A DNA stretch of 44,890 bases from Fidelibacterota bacterium (GTDB lineage Bacteria > Marinisomatota > SORT01), in NCBI GenBank assembly GCA_022563775.1, contig JADFMS010000006.1, forward strand, positions 1 to 44,890. The letters run 5' to 3'. Both the position numbers and the translations under genes were made by a program. Below the pieces are notes generated by a model. The model was not told the origin of the DNA. It did no database searches and was given only the letters and a program-made list of their open reading frames with translations. Below, one piece after another: positions 15,449 to 23,966 of the stretch. The first letter of the stretch is position 1. Every line of letters begins with the position of its first letter.

Positions 15449-17128
15449 TCAACCGATCATATCTTCTGCTTGTTTTCGAGCTGCTGCTGTAATCTCGCTT
15501 CCTGCCAACAGTGAAGCGACGGCTTCCTTCCGCTGTGCGTCATCCAACTCCCGAACAAGCGCGAATGTCCGTCCCTCTTTAACGTGTTTTTCCACTAAAT
15601 AATGATTATCAGCCTTGCCAGCAATCTGAGGAAGATGTGTAATACAGATCAATTGGTGATACTTTGAAAGCTCCTTCAGCCTGTTGCCGACGGCTTCCGC
15701 CACCCTTCCCGATATCCCTATATCTATTTCATCGAAAATGAGAACGGGAATTTTATCCTTGTCGGCGAGAATCGCTTTTATGGCGAGCATTATTCGTGAT
15801 ATTTCCCCGCCTGAAGCTACCTTGGATAACGGCTTCAAGTCCTCACCCGGATTGGTCGAAATATAAAACTCCATATTGTCCATACCCTGCTCATCGACCA
15901 GGAATTTCTTACCGTCAGCCTCGATCCACCCTTTTTCATCCTCGCTATACGAGCTTTCCACTCTGAAGCGGGAATTCTCTATGCCGAGTCCTTTCATTGA
16001 ATCCACAATATCTGAAGAGAGTTGCTTCGAGGCTCTGGTTCTTTTCGCGGAAAGACTCAGGCAGAGTGCTGAGAGTTCAGTCTTTAGCTGCCTGAACTTT
16101 TCTAAAGCATCTTTGGATTCTTCCCCCACACTTTCTATGGATTCGTACTCACTGCGCGTCTTTTCATATTCTAATAACATAGAGGCTTCATTGCCGCCGT
16201 ATTTCAGCGCGAGCGATATAAGAGCGCTCAACCTTTCCCGCACCTGCTCCAAACGCTGTGGGTCGAGGTCTACTTTATCCGCATAATTCGCGAAAAACCC
16301 CGCCATCTCTTTCAATGTAATTGATGCGCTTGCAGCCTCTTTGGTCTGTTCATTCAGACTGTCGTCAATCCGCGCTAGCTCCTGAATTTCTCCCCGTACG
16401 GATTCTATCTGTTCGTACAGCGAAAAATCCTTTTCATAAAGAATCTCGGCTAATTCCCGACTCTTACTCACCATGGTTTCGCCATGCTCAAGCAGTCTTA
16501 CCTCCTCTTCTAAAGCGTCCGTTTCACCCTCTTGAGGAGCTGTTTCATTGAACTCCTTCATCTTGAATTCTAACAGCTCACGTTTTTCTTCTATTAATCG
16601 TTTCCGCTCCAAGAGTAGGTCAAGAGCAGCTTTCGCAGCTTTCGTTTCGAGATATTTGTACTTTACTTTGCCTCTTAGCTCATTGAGTTCCCCGCTCGCA
16701 TCGACAAATTCAACATGGCGTTTTGAATCAAGAAGCGATTGATGTTCGTGTTGTCCGTGCAGGTCGATCAAATGCTTTGAAATTGCCTGAACAGTTCCCG
16801 CCGTGATGGTGCTTCCGTTTAAAATCGATTTCGATCTGCCCGTCGCATTTACAATTCGCGAGAGGTCAAGTTTCTCATCGCCCGGTTCTATATTCAAGTT
16901 ATCCGCCAGCTCCGCAGAAAGGCTGAATTCAGCTTCAACGCTCGACTCCCTCGCGCCTTTACGTACGACATCGGTGCTTGCACGTTTTCCGAGCAGAACG
17001 TTGATAGCGTTGATGAGCATGGATTTTCCGGAGCCTGTTTCACCCGTGATGACATTCAGACCTGAGCCGAATTCGATATCAGCGGACTCGAAGAGCTGGA
17101 AATCCTTAATCTTCAACCGTTTGAGCAT
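15449..17128 (-). CDS. recN: DNA repair protein RecN
   Basis: The 559-residue SMC-like ATPase acts on DNA double-strand breaks. The N-terminal Walker A motif is GETGSGKSMLINAINVLLGKR (about residues 30-50), followed by the DLHGQHEHQSLLD region. Coiled coils run from about 150 to 370. The ABC-type signature is LSKVASGGEISRIMLAIKAI, and Walker B is PVLIFDEIDIGISGRVAEAVG, with the D-loop and the ICITHLPQIA His switch after it. It starts directly after the VanZ-like gene (no gap), inside the operon ending with murA. Confidence 0.97.
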   Translation of the reverse strand: MLKRLKIKDFQLFESADIEFGSGLNVITGETGSGKSMLINAINVLLGKRASTDVVRKGARESSVEAEFSLSAELADNLNIEPGDEKLDLSRIVNATGRSKSILNGSTITAGTVQAISKHLIDLHGQHEHQSLLDSKRHVEFVDASGELNELRGKVKYKYLETKAAKAALDLLLERKRLIEEKRELLEFKMKEFNETAPQEGETDALEEEVRLLEHGETMVSKSRELAEILYEKDFSLYEQIESVRGEIQELARIDDSLNEQTKEAASASITLKEMAGFFANYADKVDLDPQRLEQVRERLSALISLALKYGGNEASMLLEYEKTRSEYESIESVGEESKDALEKFRQLKTELSALCLSLSAKRTRASKQLSSDIVDSMKGLGIENSRFRVESSYSEDEKGWIEADGKKFLVDEQGMDNMEFYISTNPGEDLKPLSKVASGGEISRIMLAIKAILADKDKIPVLIFDEIDIGISGRVAEAVGNRLKELSKYHQLICITHLPQIAGKADNHYLVEKHVKEGRTFALVRELDDAQRKEAVASLLAGSEITAAARKQAEDMIG

Positions 17129-17515
17129 CTAACTTTTTTCTGATAAGTGTTTTTCATAATAATACCCTAAAACTATAATACCAATTGTTACCCCGGAAAG
17201 GTCAGCGAGAACATCGAACCAACTCGAATACCGTCCCGGAATCAGACTCTGATAGAGCTCGTCCAATATAGGAAAGATGAGTCCAATTCTCAATGTATAA
17301 GGAATCCACTTCATCCGCAACCGTCTTTCATCGGAAGTTATATAAGACATTCCGACAAGCAGTATAAATATAAAATATTCTATCATATGGTAAACCTTAT
17401 CCCATGAGAAGAATATTTCCTGAGGCAAATAATTCGCCGGAATACTTGATAATCCCAAGATCAACAGAGCAAACGCAGCGCTCAGTAATTGGAAATTATA
17501 TTTTTCTATGTTCAT
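17129..17515 (-). CDS. VanZ-like family membrane protein
   Basis: The 128-residue protein has four predicted membrane helices. It shows the VanZ-like pattern: WDKVYHMIEYFIFILLVG after the first helix, then DELYQSLIPGRYSSWFDVLADLSGVTIG near the end, with the conserved acidic and aromatic residues. VanZ proteins are linked to teicoplanin resistance, but most chromosomal members have no known role. It overlaps nnrDE by four bases and abuts recN, so it is translated as part of this operon. The location beside murA fits a cell-envelope role but does not prove it. Confidence 0.85.
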   Translation of the reverse strand: MNIEKYNFQLLSAAFALLILGLSSIPANYLPQEIFFSWDKVYHMIEYFIFILLVGMSYITSDERRLRMKWIPYTLRIGLIFPILDELYQSLIPGRYSSWFDVLADLSGVTIGIIVLGYYYEKHLSEKS

Positions 17516-19050
17516 TTCAGGCTCTCATACATTTTCGGAAAATATTTGATCAGGTCGGACGCTTTCATCGTCCGCTCACCCATCTCATTCGATGCAATGT
17601 CGCCCGCAAGACCGTGAAGGTAACTCCCTGCAAACGCTGCATCTTTGGGAGATAACCCTTGTGACAGAAGCGAACCTATCATCCCCGTCAGAACATCACC
17701 GGAACCCGCAGTCGCCAGTCCCGGATTGCCTGTGTTGTTTATGTAAACATTGCCGTCCGGATCGGCAGTGACGGTCGGCGCGCCTTTCAAGACGATATTT
17801 ATTCCATATTTAAGCGCTGTCTCTCTTGCGATCGAAACGGGATCTTTTTTTATCATGTCGACGGTGCATTCAAACAGATTTGCAAATTCAGCGTAATGCG
17901 GAGTCAAAACTGTCGTAGTTCCGAGATGAGCGAATAGAGAGGTCCGTTCATGAAAGGCGGCAAGCGCATCCGCATCTATCACCATCGGTATACGCGTCGC
18001 TTCCGCTACCCTGATTATAAATTCGGCGGTTTTCGGATTGCTGCCCATCCCGGGTCCTATCAGCATCACATCCGCCCATTCATAAAAATCGAGAAGTTGA
18101 CCGCTCGACTCAGCCGTGAAATAACCCTTGGAATCGTCCTTTAAAGGAAGCGTCATTTCCTCGGTAAGTTTAATTTCAAAAATCGGATTGAGACTTGCCG
18201 GTACGGCAGTTATAACCAATCCGCTGCCCATGGAAAGAGCGGCTTGACTCGAGAGCACAATCGCCCCTGTCATACCTCGCGAACCGCCTACCGCGAGTAC
18301 TTTGCCTCTCTTATGCTTATAGCTGTCCCTCGGCAGTTCGGGAATTAATTTTCTGATATCGTCAATTTCGGGAATAAAAGTGTTTATCGCCTCATCTTCC
18401 ATCGCCGAAGCGGGAAATCCGATGTGGGCTATCTTGACCTCTCCGCAAAGTTCTCTGCCGGGAGTGAAATACTGCCCAAGTTTCGGCAATCCCATCGTAA
18501 CGGTCCTGTCCGCTTTCACATATTCCTCGCCAACCGAGCCGTTGTCGGCACTGACCCCTGTTGGCATATCCACAGCTACCACTTTTGCGGATAAATTCGC
18601 GAATTGCTTAACCACAGATTTGGCAGGCTCCCTCAATGCGCCCGAACTGCCTGTGCCGAGTATGGCATCAACGACAATATCAAATGAATCTAACGCCATA
18701 TCTTCCGGTTTTGTAACGATTTCCACCGTATCGGGCTGGGTCTTCAGCAGTATCTCGAGATTGGCAAGAGCATCTCCTTTCATAGCTTCCTTTTTGCTGA
18801 TAAGAAAAACTTTGTTGGATATCCCGGTTGCCGTAAGATGTCTTGCCGCTACAAGAGCATCGCCTCCGTTGTTCCCTTTCCCGCAGACAAGAGCGACCTT
18901 AGGGTTTTCCAATCCGTTCGTCAGATCCATTACCGCCTCAGCGATTTTAAGTCCCGCCGCTTCCATCAAAGCGGTTATGGAGACTTTCTGAGACTCGATA
19001 GAACGCCTTTCGACAGCCATCATCTGCTCGGAATTGACTACCGGAATCAC
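17512..19050 (-). CDS. nnrDE: Bifunctional NAD(P)H-hydrate epimerase / ADP-dependent NAD(P)H-hydrate dehydratase
   Basis: This 512-residue fusion repairs hydrated NADH and NADPH. The N-terminal epimerase half (YjeF_N, about 1-215) has LVCGKGNNGGDALVAARHL and VDMPTGVSADNGSVG. The C-terminal ribokinase-like dehydratase half (about 235-510) has KRGKVLAVGGSRGMTGA, LIGPGMGSNP, VLTPHYAEFANLF, LKGAPTVTADPDG and the catalytic NPGLATAGSGDVLTGMIGSLL. It follows acpS by seven bases and overlaps the VanZ-like gene by four. Both active sites look intact. Confidence 0.95.
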   Translation of the reverse strand: MIPVVNSEQMMAVERRSIESQKVSITALMEAAGLKIAEAVMDLTNGLENPKVALVCGKGNNGGDALVAARHLTATGISNKVFLISKKEAMKGDALANLEILLKTQPDTVEIVTKPEDMALDSFDIVVDAILGTGSSGALREPAKSVVKQFANLSAKVVAVDMPTGVSADNGSVGEEYVKADRTVTMGLPKLGQYFTPGRELCGEVKIAHIGFPASAMEDEAINTFIPEIDDIRKLIPELPRDSYKHKRGKVLAVGGSRGMTGAIVLSSQAALSMGSGLVITAVPASLNPIFEIKLTEEMTLPLKDDSKGYFTAESSGQLLDFYEWADVMLIGPGMGSNPKTAEFIIRVAEATRIPMVIDADALAAFHERTSLFAHLGTTTVLTPHYAEFANLFECTVDMIKKDPVSIARETALKYGINIVLKGAPTVTADPDGNVYINNTGNPGLATAGSGDVLTGMIGSLLSQGLSPKDAAFAGSYLHGLAGDIASNEMGERTMKASDLIKYFPKMYESLK

Positions 19051-19057
19051 TGTCTTG

Positions 19058-19423
19058 TCAATCCGATAATAGCGCTATCGCTATCGCTGAATTAACGGAA
19101 TGAGAAAGGCTCAGGGAGAGTTTGGTTCCGCTGAATAGATTTTCAGCCTTACCGTGAAGCAGAACGGTAGGCGCGCCGTTACCGTCCGAAATTATCTCCA
19201 CATCCGTCCACCTCAAGAAAACCGGTTTATACGCTTTCAAGGCTTTGGCGACCGCTTCCTTCGCGGCAAAACGCGCGGCATAATGCTGAACGGGATTGGA
19301 GCGAGCCTCGCAAAACTCTATTTCCGAAGCTGAAAAAACTAAGTTTCTGAACTTGTTTTCCCATCTCGACAGCGCCGCTCCGATTCGGGCTATCTCGATA
19401 ATATCTATGCCGACTTCGGTCAA
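19058..19423 (-). CDS. acpS: Holo-[acyl-carrier-protein] synthase
   Basis: AcpS moves 4'-phosphopantetheine from CoA to apo-ACP. The 121-residue length is normal. The Mg-binding Asp lies in VGIDIIEIARI near the N-terminus and the Glu in ARFAAKEAVAKAL (about residue 57). The closing beta strand LSLSLSHSVNSAIAIALL is typical. It overlaps the upstream HAD gene by four bases and is followed by nnrDE, a pairing common in many bacteria. Confidence 0.96.
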   Translation of the reverse strand: MTEVGIDIIEIARIGAALSRWENKFRNLVFSASEIEFCEARSNPVQHYAARFAAKEAVAKALKAYKPVFLRWTDVEIISDGNGAPTVLLHGKAENLFSGTKLSLSLSHSVNSAIAIALLSD

Positions 19424-20106
19424 CTTTCGTTTTCCCTGTCTATAATATCGAGAATCTCGTTAAAATCATCTATCTCATAATCAGCGCCCGAAACTATTGT
19501 ATCGAACGTATCGCCATAGCGGGCAAAAACTGATTTCATTCCCACAGATGCCGCTCCGACCATATCACGCTCAGGCCAATCACCTATCATCAAAGCTTCA
19601 TCAGCGGTGACCTGAAGACGTTTTAGTATCTCTTTGAACGGCTCGGGATCAGGTTTTAGTTTTCCCGTATCGGTCAGAGTCACTACCTCATCGAATACAT
19701 TGTGAAGATTAAGATAACATAAACGAAGCCATGCTTCACGGCTTGGAGCATCAGATACTATACCGAGTTTTAAACCTCTTTTTGCTAATTTGAAAAGAGT
19801 CGATATAACCTGCGGATAAGGGACGAGCGAGGCTTCCTTCGCTCTGCGGTACCCGACTATCCCTGAAGCAAGGAATTTATAATCAAGGATTCCGTTATTT
19901 ATCTCAAGTATAAAATCATTGAACACCTCCTGATACTCCCAACCCTTTTCTTCGTATATTTCCATTATTAGCTTATGGGCCTCTTCTTTATCGAATTTCA
20001 ATCCTGCCTCCGCCATCGAAGACAAACCGGAATCAATCGCGTTCTCCTTCAGCCGAACGAAGTCTATAATTGTATTATCGAGATCTAATATTATGGCGCG
20101 TATCAT
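19420..20106 (-). CDS. HAD-superfamily hydrolase (YjjG/phosphoglycolate phosphatase-like)
   Basis: The 228-residue protein carries the HAD motifs in order: DLDNT (nucleophile Asp 8), GIVSDAPSREAW (motif II Ser), the Lys in GKLKPDPEPF (motif III) and IGDWPERDMVGA (motif IV). A helical cap domain lies between motif I and II. This is the pattern of small-molecule phosphatases or phosphoglycolate phosphatases. It is the first gene of the minus-strand operon to murA; its promoter should lie in the repeat-bearing gap upstream. Substrate is unknown. Confidence 0.88.
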   Translation of the reverse strand: MIRAIILDLDNTIIDFVRLKENAIDSGLSSMAEAGLKFDKEEAHKLIMEIYEEKGWEYQEVFNDFILEINNGILDYKFLASGIVGYRRAKEASLVPYPQVISTLFKLAKRGLKLGIVSDAPSREAWLRLCYLNLHNVFDEVVTLTDTGKLKPDPEPFKEILKRLQVTADEALMIGDWPERDMVGAASVGMKSVFARYGDTFDTIVSGADYEIDDFNEILDIIDRENES

Positions 20107-20120
20107 TTATGCTACTGATT

Positions 20121-20410
20121 TTAATTAATTATACAACCGTCAAAACTAACCTCAACTTGTGGATTATTCAAGTGTAAAGTGGGTGAACGCTTAGTTTCTT
20201 TTGTCACCCTCAAGGGAGGAGGGTTAACCTCCCCTCCTTTCTTAGGAGAATCAGTGTCATTGCGAGGAACAGCGTAATTGTGACGTGGCAATCTCGTATC
20301 GTATTTGAAATAGTTTGAGATTGGCTTACGCCTGTCTTCGGCTGCTTCGCCGTTACACTCTTCGCAAAGACGCGAGAGGCAGTGGTCTGTCTGAATCCTG
20401 ACTCGCACGG
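20121..20410. repeat. Inverted-repeat element (GTCATTGCGAGG family) plus hairpins and tag
   Basis: This fills most of the 417-base divergent gap between the HAD gene and the sigma factor gene. It holds a CCCTCAAGGGAGGAGGG stretch with its partner CCTCCCCTCC. At 20256 a GTCATTGCGAGGAACAGC arm runs into GACGTGGCAATCTC; the opposite arm TTGAGATTGGC...TTCGCAAAGAC ends near 20371. The reversed tag AATCCTGACTCGCAC closes it at 20393-20407. Short reading frames across it are byproducts. Promoters for the genes on both sides must lie within or beside it. Confidence 0.75.
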
Positions 20411-20523
20411 AAAACTCAGACCTACACGTTTTTGTTTCCCCGCCTATCTTGACTCTTACTTGCTTTCAGGGTATCTTTGTTCGGTTGAAATGCAACATTT
20501 AACAGCCCTAACCGTAAATTTAT

Positions 20524-21105
20524 ATGAACAGTGAAGAGAAAACCGATTACGAATTGATAGATGAGGCGATCGATGGAAACGAAGCGGCATATGGCATTAT
20601 CATGGAGCGATACAAGAATTCTCTCCATGGAATTTTATACAGAATGGTTCAAAACCAGGAAGAGACGCAAGACCTGGTTCAGGAAGCTTTTATCAAGGCA
20701 TATAATGCCCTTAGTACTTTCAATAAGCAGTATTCCTTCAGTACATGGCTCTTTAAGATCGCATCAAACAATTGTATCGATCATCTGAGGAAAAAGCGAT
20801 TAAACACAACATCAATTGACAGGTCTATTGAAACAAAAGATGGAAGCATAACCCAGGATATTCCTGATTACTCTTACAATCCGGAAATGGACACGGTCAG
20901 GAATGAAATGATCAATACCATTCATGATGTAATTGATCAACTCCCGGAGAAATACAGAGAGGTAATAAATTTGAGACATAAGCAGGACAAGAGCTATGAA
21001 GAGATCTCCACGGAGTTGGATCTGCCTATAGGCACGGTAAAAGCCCGCATCTTCCGGGCTCGTGAGATTCTGAAAAAATCACTTAGGAAAATGAATCTAA
21101 GATGA
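20524..21105 (+). CDS. RNA polymerase ECF-type sigma factor
   Basis: The 193-residue protein is of ECF length. Region 2 (about 25-95) has LVQEAFIKAYNALSTFNKQYSFSTWLFKIASNNCIDHLRKK; region 4 (about 130-185) has VIDQLPEKYREVINLRHKQDKSYEEIS followed by LPIGTVKARIFRAREILKK. It would direct RNA polymerase to a stress or envelope regulon. The next gene overlaps by four bases. That gene encodes a secreted protein and not an anti-sigma factor, so the signal input is not obvious. No clear Shine-Dalgarno is seen ahead of the ATG. Confidence 0.93.
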   Translation: MNSEEKTDYELIDEAIDGNEAAYGIIMERYKNSLHGILYRMVQNQEETQDLVQEAFIKAYNALSTFNKQYSFSTWLFKIASNNCIDHLRKKRLNTTSIDRSIETKDGSITQDIPDYSYNPEMDTVRNEMINTIHDVIDQLPEKYREVINLRHKQDKSYEEISTELDLPIGTVKARIFRAREILKKSLRKMNLR

Positions 21106-22004
21106 GGGTTCTCAAAACCATAATTAACGCAACGATTTTCCTCTCGCTGCTATCCGGGAATCTTTATGCTCAGCGGATGTCCACATTCTCCAAAGAAGTA
21201 GATCTAACTGATCAGAAAAGTCTTGAAATCAATTTGAGTCTGAGCGGCGGGAAGGTTTGGTTCACTAAATCACCCTACGACAAACTCTTCATGATAGAGG
21301 TCGAATATAACAGTGAAGAGTTACGACCAAGATACAGATATGACGAAGATGAACTCTCACTCTCCTTCGGGCTTCAATCAAAAAGCGATCAGTTCGACGA
21401 CGATGAATGGATAAGTTTCAAATTCAATGATAAAGACTTTAACATTGGATTATCGTCGGTAAAAAAGACGTCCTGGGATCTGAAATTCACCGACAAAGTT
21501 CCGCTCGACATTAACCTATCCGCCAGCGCCATAAAAGGGAATTTTGATTTTACGGGCATGATGATAAGAAATCTGAACATCGAAACAGGCGCGAGTAAGA
21601 CATTCATCAGTTTTGATGAACCGAATCCCATCAGGATGAAAGAATTCAGTTTAGAACTCGGATTGGCAAAGTTCAGGGGGAAACATCTCCTCAACGCAAA
21701 TTTCGAGGAGATGACAATTGACGGCGGCATTGGCAAAAGTACTTTAGATTTCACAGGTGAGGTGATAGACAAATCTTATGTGCAGATGGAGCTCGGTTTC
21801 AGTTCCACAACAATAATTTTACCACGAAATGTCGGTGTGAAAATTTACGCTGAAGTATCGTTATTCACTTCATTTGACACAAACGAGCTTATCGAAGTCG
21901 ATGATGACGAGTATGAAAGTCCGAATTGGGGAGTTACGGAAGGCGAATTGGTCATTGATATAGAGGCATCTATCGGGTTCGTGGAGTTCATCTTCGAGGA
22001 TTGA
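21102..22004 (+). CDS. Secreted LiaF/toast-rack-like beta protein
   Basis: The 300-residue protein has a signal peptide (IINATIFLSLLSGNLYAQ, cut near residue 24). The mature part is a series of beta strands with the alternation typical of toast-rack or LiaF C-terminal-like domains: LEINLSLSGGKVWF, LDINLSASAIKGNFDFTGM, LNIETGASKTFISF, MTIDGGIGKSTLDFTG, VQMELGFSSTTIILPRNVGVKI. The repeated G/S-x-x-x-F turns suggest a right-handed beta helix. Its start overlaps the sigma factor stop (ATGA), so it is co-translated and probably part of the same sensing circuit. Function beyond that is unknown. Confidence 0.7.
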   Translation: MRVLKTIINATIFLSLLSGNLYAQRMSTFSKEVDLTDQKSLEINLSLSGGKVWFTKSPYDKLFMIEVEYNSEELRPRYRYDEDELSLSFGLQSKSDQFDDDEWISFKFNDKDFNIGLSSVKKTSWDLKFTDKVPLDINLSASAIKGNFDFTGMMIRNLNIETGASKTFISFDEPNPIRMKEFSLELGLAKFRGKHLLNANFEEMTIDGGIGKSTLDFTGEVIDKSYVQMELGFSSTTIILPRNVGVKIYAEVSLFTSFDTNELIEVDDDEYESPNWGVTEGELVIDIEASIGFVEFIFED

Positions 22005-22072
22005 TTGACTGAAAATACAATTTAGATTTTTTAATTTCTTTTACTTCACAACATAATTTATAATATCCGATC

Positions 22073-22290
22073 GCTCTTTACACACCCCGTCTTTTGGCTT
22101 CGCCAAAATCCACCCCTCTTGATAGAGGGGAATTTTTCGCATTATAGATGCGATGAGAGCGGTCAGTCTGAATCCTGGCTCGCACAATATGAAAAATAGA
22201 AATGTGGAGTACATCAACTGTGTTGATGTTGCATTGACTCAGTCAATGCACTCCAAAAGATTACCATCTAAAATCCCGACTCGCACAGTA
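22073..22290. repeat. Composite multi-hairpin repeat element, copy 2
   Basis: Positions 22073-22133 match copy 1 (13913-13973) without a mismatch. Next come TCGCATTATAGATGCGA, GGTCAGTCTG with AATCCTGGCTCGCAC, then the end module in opposite orientation to copy 1 (GGAGTACATCAACTGTGTTG and CAATGCACTCCAAAAGAT), and another degenerate tag ATCCCGACTCGCAC near 22273. Lying between convergent genes, it is non-coding. The inverted end module shows that the sub-modules move or recombine independently. Confidence 0.85.
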
Positions 22291-22304
22291 CCGAAGTCAT
22301 AGTA

Positions 22305-22336
22305 TAAATAAAAACGGCGATCCGAAGGACCGCCGC
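22305..22336 (-). terminator. Rho-independent terminator after the TPR gene
   Basis: Read on the minus strand, CGGCGGTCC-TTC-GGATCGCCG forms a nine-base-pair stem with one G-T pair and is followed by TTTTTATTT. It begins about 25 bases beyond the TPR stop codon, so it ends the glycolysis-secG-tRNA-TPR transcript. Confidence 0.85.
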
Positions 22337-22360
22337 TCTTACTTCACCTAAGATCTGAGA

Positions 22361-23479
22361 TTAATCTTCCAAATTATATTTAGACTTATTTACGATAATG
22401 TCGATATTGTAAATAGCAAGTTCTCTCCATCGGCTGTCACGTCTGGCTTTTTCAAATGCCGCAATGGCTTCCGCTTCCATCGTAAGGCATTTGTAAGCCA
22501 ACCCGAGTTCTATCCATGAACCGCCGTTGGTCGCTTTTATTCCCGTTGCTGCAAGAGCCGCATCCCTCGCACCCTCACAATTGTTCATCTGATTATACGC
22601 TTCGGCGAGATGAAAGAAGGCTCTCGAATCTCTTTTGTTGAGAGACGTCGCCTTCTCTTGAAGTGAAACAGCTTTTGCCCAATCACCTTTTTTGGAATAT
22701 GCTATACCCTGATCTCTGTATGCCCTTGCCAATTTTGGATCGGCTTTTATCGCTTTCTGAGTGGCTTTGATTACCTTATCATAGTTTTTACGATTGAGTT
22801 CAATCGCGCCTATATTCGTCCATGCTTTTGCGTCCATTGGATTAAGTGAAGTCGCTGTCTCAAAATCCTTGATCGCCATGTCATAATTTCGGTCAGAAAG
22901 ATATGAATTTCCACGCGCATAATAGGCTTTGGACATCGTGGGATCGGCTTTAATTGCCCGGGTAAATTGTTTTATCGACTCTTTATTGTTTCGCTGACGT
23001 TTGGCGATTATACCCTTCATGTAATAAGCGCTGGAATAGTTAGCATCAAACATCAAAACTGTATCGTACTTCTCTAACGCTTTTGCATAACTGCCCTTCT
23101 TATATTCAAGATTCCCATCGTTGTAATTTAAACCGATGATATTTTTAAGTTCTTTTCTGTACTTGTCATTATCGGGATCGAGCTCGATAGAACGACGAAT
23201 ATTACTTCCCGCTTCCACATAATTCTTTTCTCTTACATTGATCTTGCCATAGAGGAAATATGCAGGGGCAAATTGTGAATCTATTCCAAGAAGATTTTTC
23301 AGCGAATCTTTGGCAACACTGATGTTTCCATCTGTAAATGCTTTATTTGCTCCCACCATAAGATTATTGATTATCCGCTCTTTCGCCTCTTCATCTGTTT
23401 CTCCGCTCTGGGCGTAAAGCGGATGTCCCGACAGCATTAGCAGTACGCTATAGATGACTAATTTAGTGGTGATTCTCAT
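22361..23479 (-). CDS. Secreted/periplasmic TPR-repeat protein
   Basis: The 372-residue protein has a signal peptide (LVIYSVLLMLSGHPLYAQ, cut near residue 24) followed by about nine tetratricopeptide repeats, for example ALEKYDTVLMFDANYSSAYYMKGIIAKRQ, SIKQFTRAIKADPTMSKAYYARGNSYLS and AIKDFETATSLNPMDAKAWTNIGAIELN. TPR scaffolds bind other proteins; here it would act in the periplasm or at the outer membrane. It follows tRNA-Leu by 39 bases and is closed by a terminator. No catalytic domain is present, and the partner is unknown. Confidence 0.88.
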   Translation of the reverse strand: MRITTKLVIYSVLLMLSGHPLYAQSGETDEEAKERIINNLMVGANKAFTDGNISVAKDSLKNLLGIDSQFAPAYFLYGKINVREKNYVEAGSNIRRSIELDPDNDKYRKELKNIIGLNYNDGNLEYKKGSYAKALEKYDTVLMFDANYSSAYYMKGIIAKRQRNNKESIKQFTRAIKADPTMSKAYYARGNSYLSDRNYDMAIKDFETATSLNPMDAKAWTNIGAIELNRKNYDKVIKATQKAIKADPKLARAYRDQGIAYSKKGDWAKAVSLQEKATSLNKRDSRAFFHLAEAYNQMNNCEGARDAALAATGIKATNGGSWIELGLAYKCLTMEAEAIAAFEKARRDSRWRELAIYNIDIIVNKSKYNLED

Positions 23480-23518
23480 TCGCTACGATTCCTTATAATT
23501 AACGTTTCTCCCAACTTG

Positions 23519-23602
23519 TGCCGAAGGCGGGATTCGAACCCGCACACCCGTTAGAGCACTGCCCCCTCAAGACAGCGTGTCTACCAGTTCCACCACTTCG
23601 GC
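23519..23602 (-). tRNA. tRNA-Leu (anticodon GAG)
   Basis: On the minus strand the acceptor arms GCCGAAG and CTTCGGC pair fully, with discriminator A. The anticodon stem CTGTC/GGCAG closes a loop TTGAGGG, giving anticodon GAG (codons CUC and CUU). The long variable arm (TGCTCTAACGGGTG region) and the T-arm GCGGGTTCGAATCCCGC fit a class II leucine tRNA of 84 bases. The genome does not encode CCA here (the next bases are CA). It is 9 bases after secG and may be cut from the same transcript. Confidence 0.97.
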
Positions 23603-23611
23603 TAATATCAT

Positions 23612-23959
23612 TCAATTGCCGTAGTTTTGGTCATCTGATAGTGCGGGAGCTGATGGTGCAGGCAGGGTTGCGCCCTGTCCTGTTGTTTGTTCCCTCGCAG
23701 CTTCCTGAATAAGACTGATACTCCCCTTATCAGGATTTGATGTGAAACTAATCATGATGGCTATGACCATAAAAGCCGCTACAAGACCTACTGTCAATTT
23801 TTGCAGGAAACTTGCTGCTCCTCTACCACCGAAAACAGCGCTTGTTCCCGCTCCGCCAAAAGCGCCGGCAAGACCCCCGCCCTTACTCGACTGCATTAAA
23901 ATTGTGATCATAAGAGTCAAACTGACAAAGATGTGAACTGTCACTAAAATTCCGTACAA
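23612..23959 (-). CDS. secG: Preprotein translocase subunit SecG
   Basis: SecG joins SecYE in the inner-membrane translocon. Two membrane helices (ILVTVHIFVSLTLMITILMQ and LTVGLVAAFMVIAIMISF) flank the conserved cytosolic loop QSSKGGGLAGAFGGAGTSAVFGGRG. The 115-residue length is normal; the tail is Gln/Ala/Pro-rich. It follows tpiA by seven bases, an arrangement shared by many bacteria, and lies just ahead of tRNA-Leu. Confidence 0.96.
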   Translation of the reverse strand: MYGILVTVHIFVSLTLMITILMQSSKGGGLAGAFGGAGTSAVFGGRGAASFLQKLTVGLVAAFMVIAIMISFTSNPDKGSISLIQEAAREQTTGQGATLPAPSAPALSDDQNYGN

Positions 23960-23966
23960 ATTATCA

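Noticed and set aside
20121..20628. Minus-strand frames of 95 and 68 codons near the sigma factor gene
   Set aside because: They lie in repeat DNA or overlap the sigma factor start, and have no ribosome site or recognisable protein.
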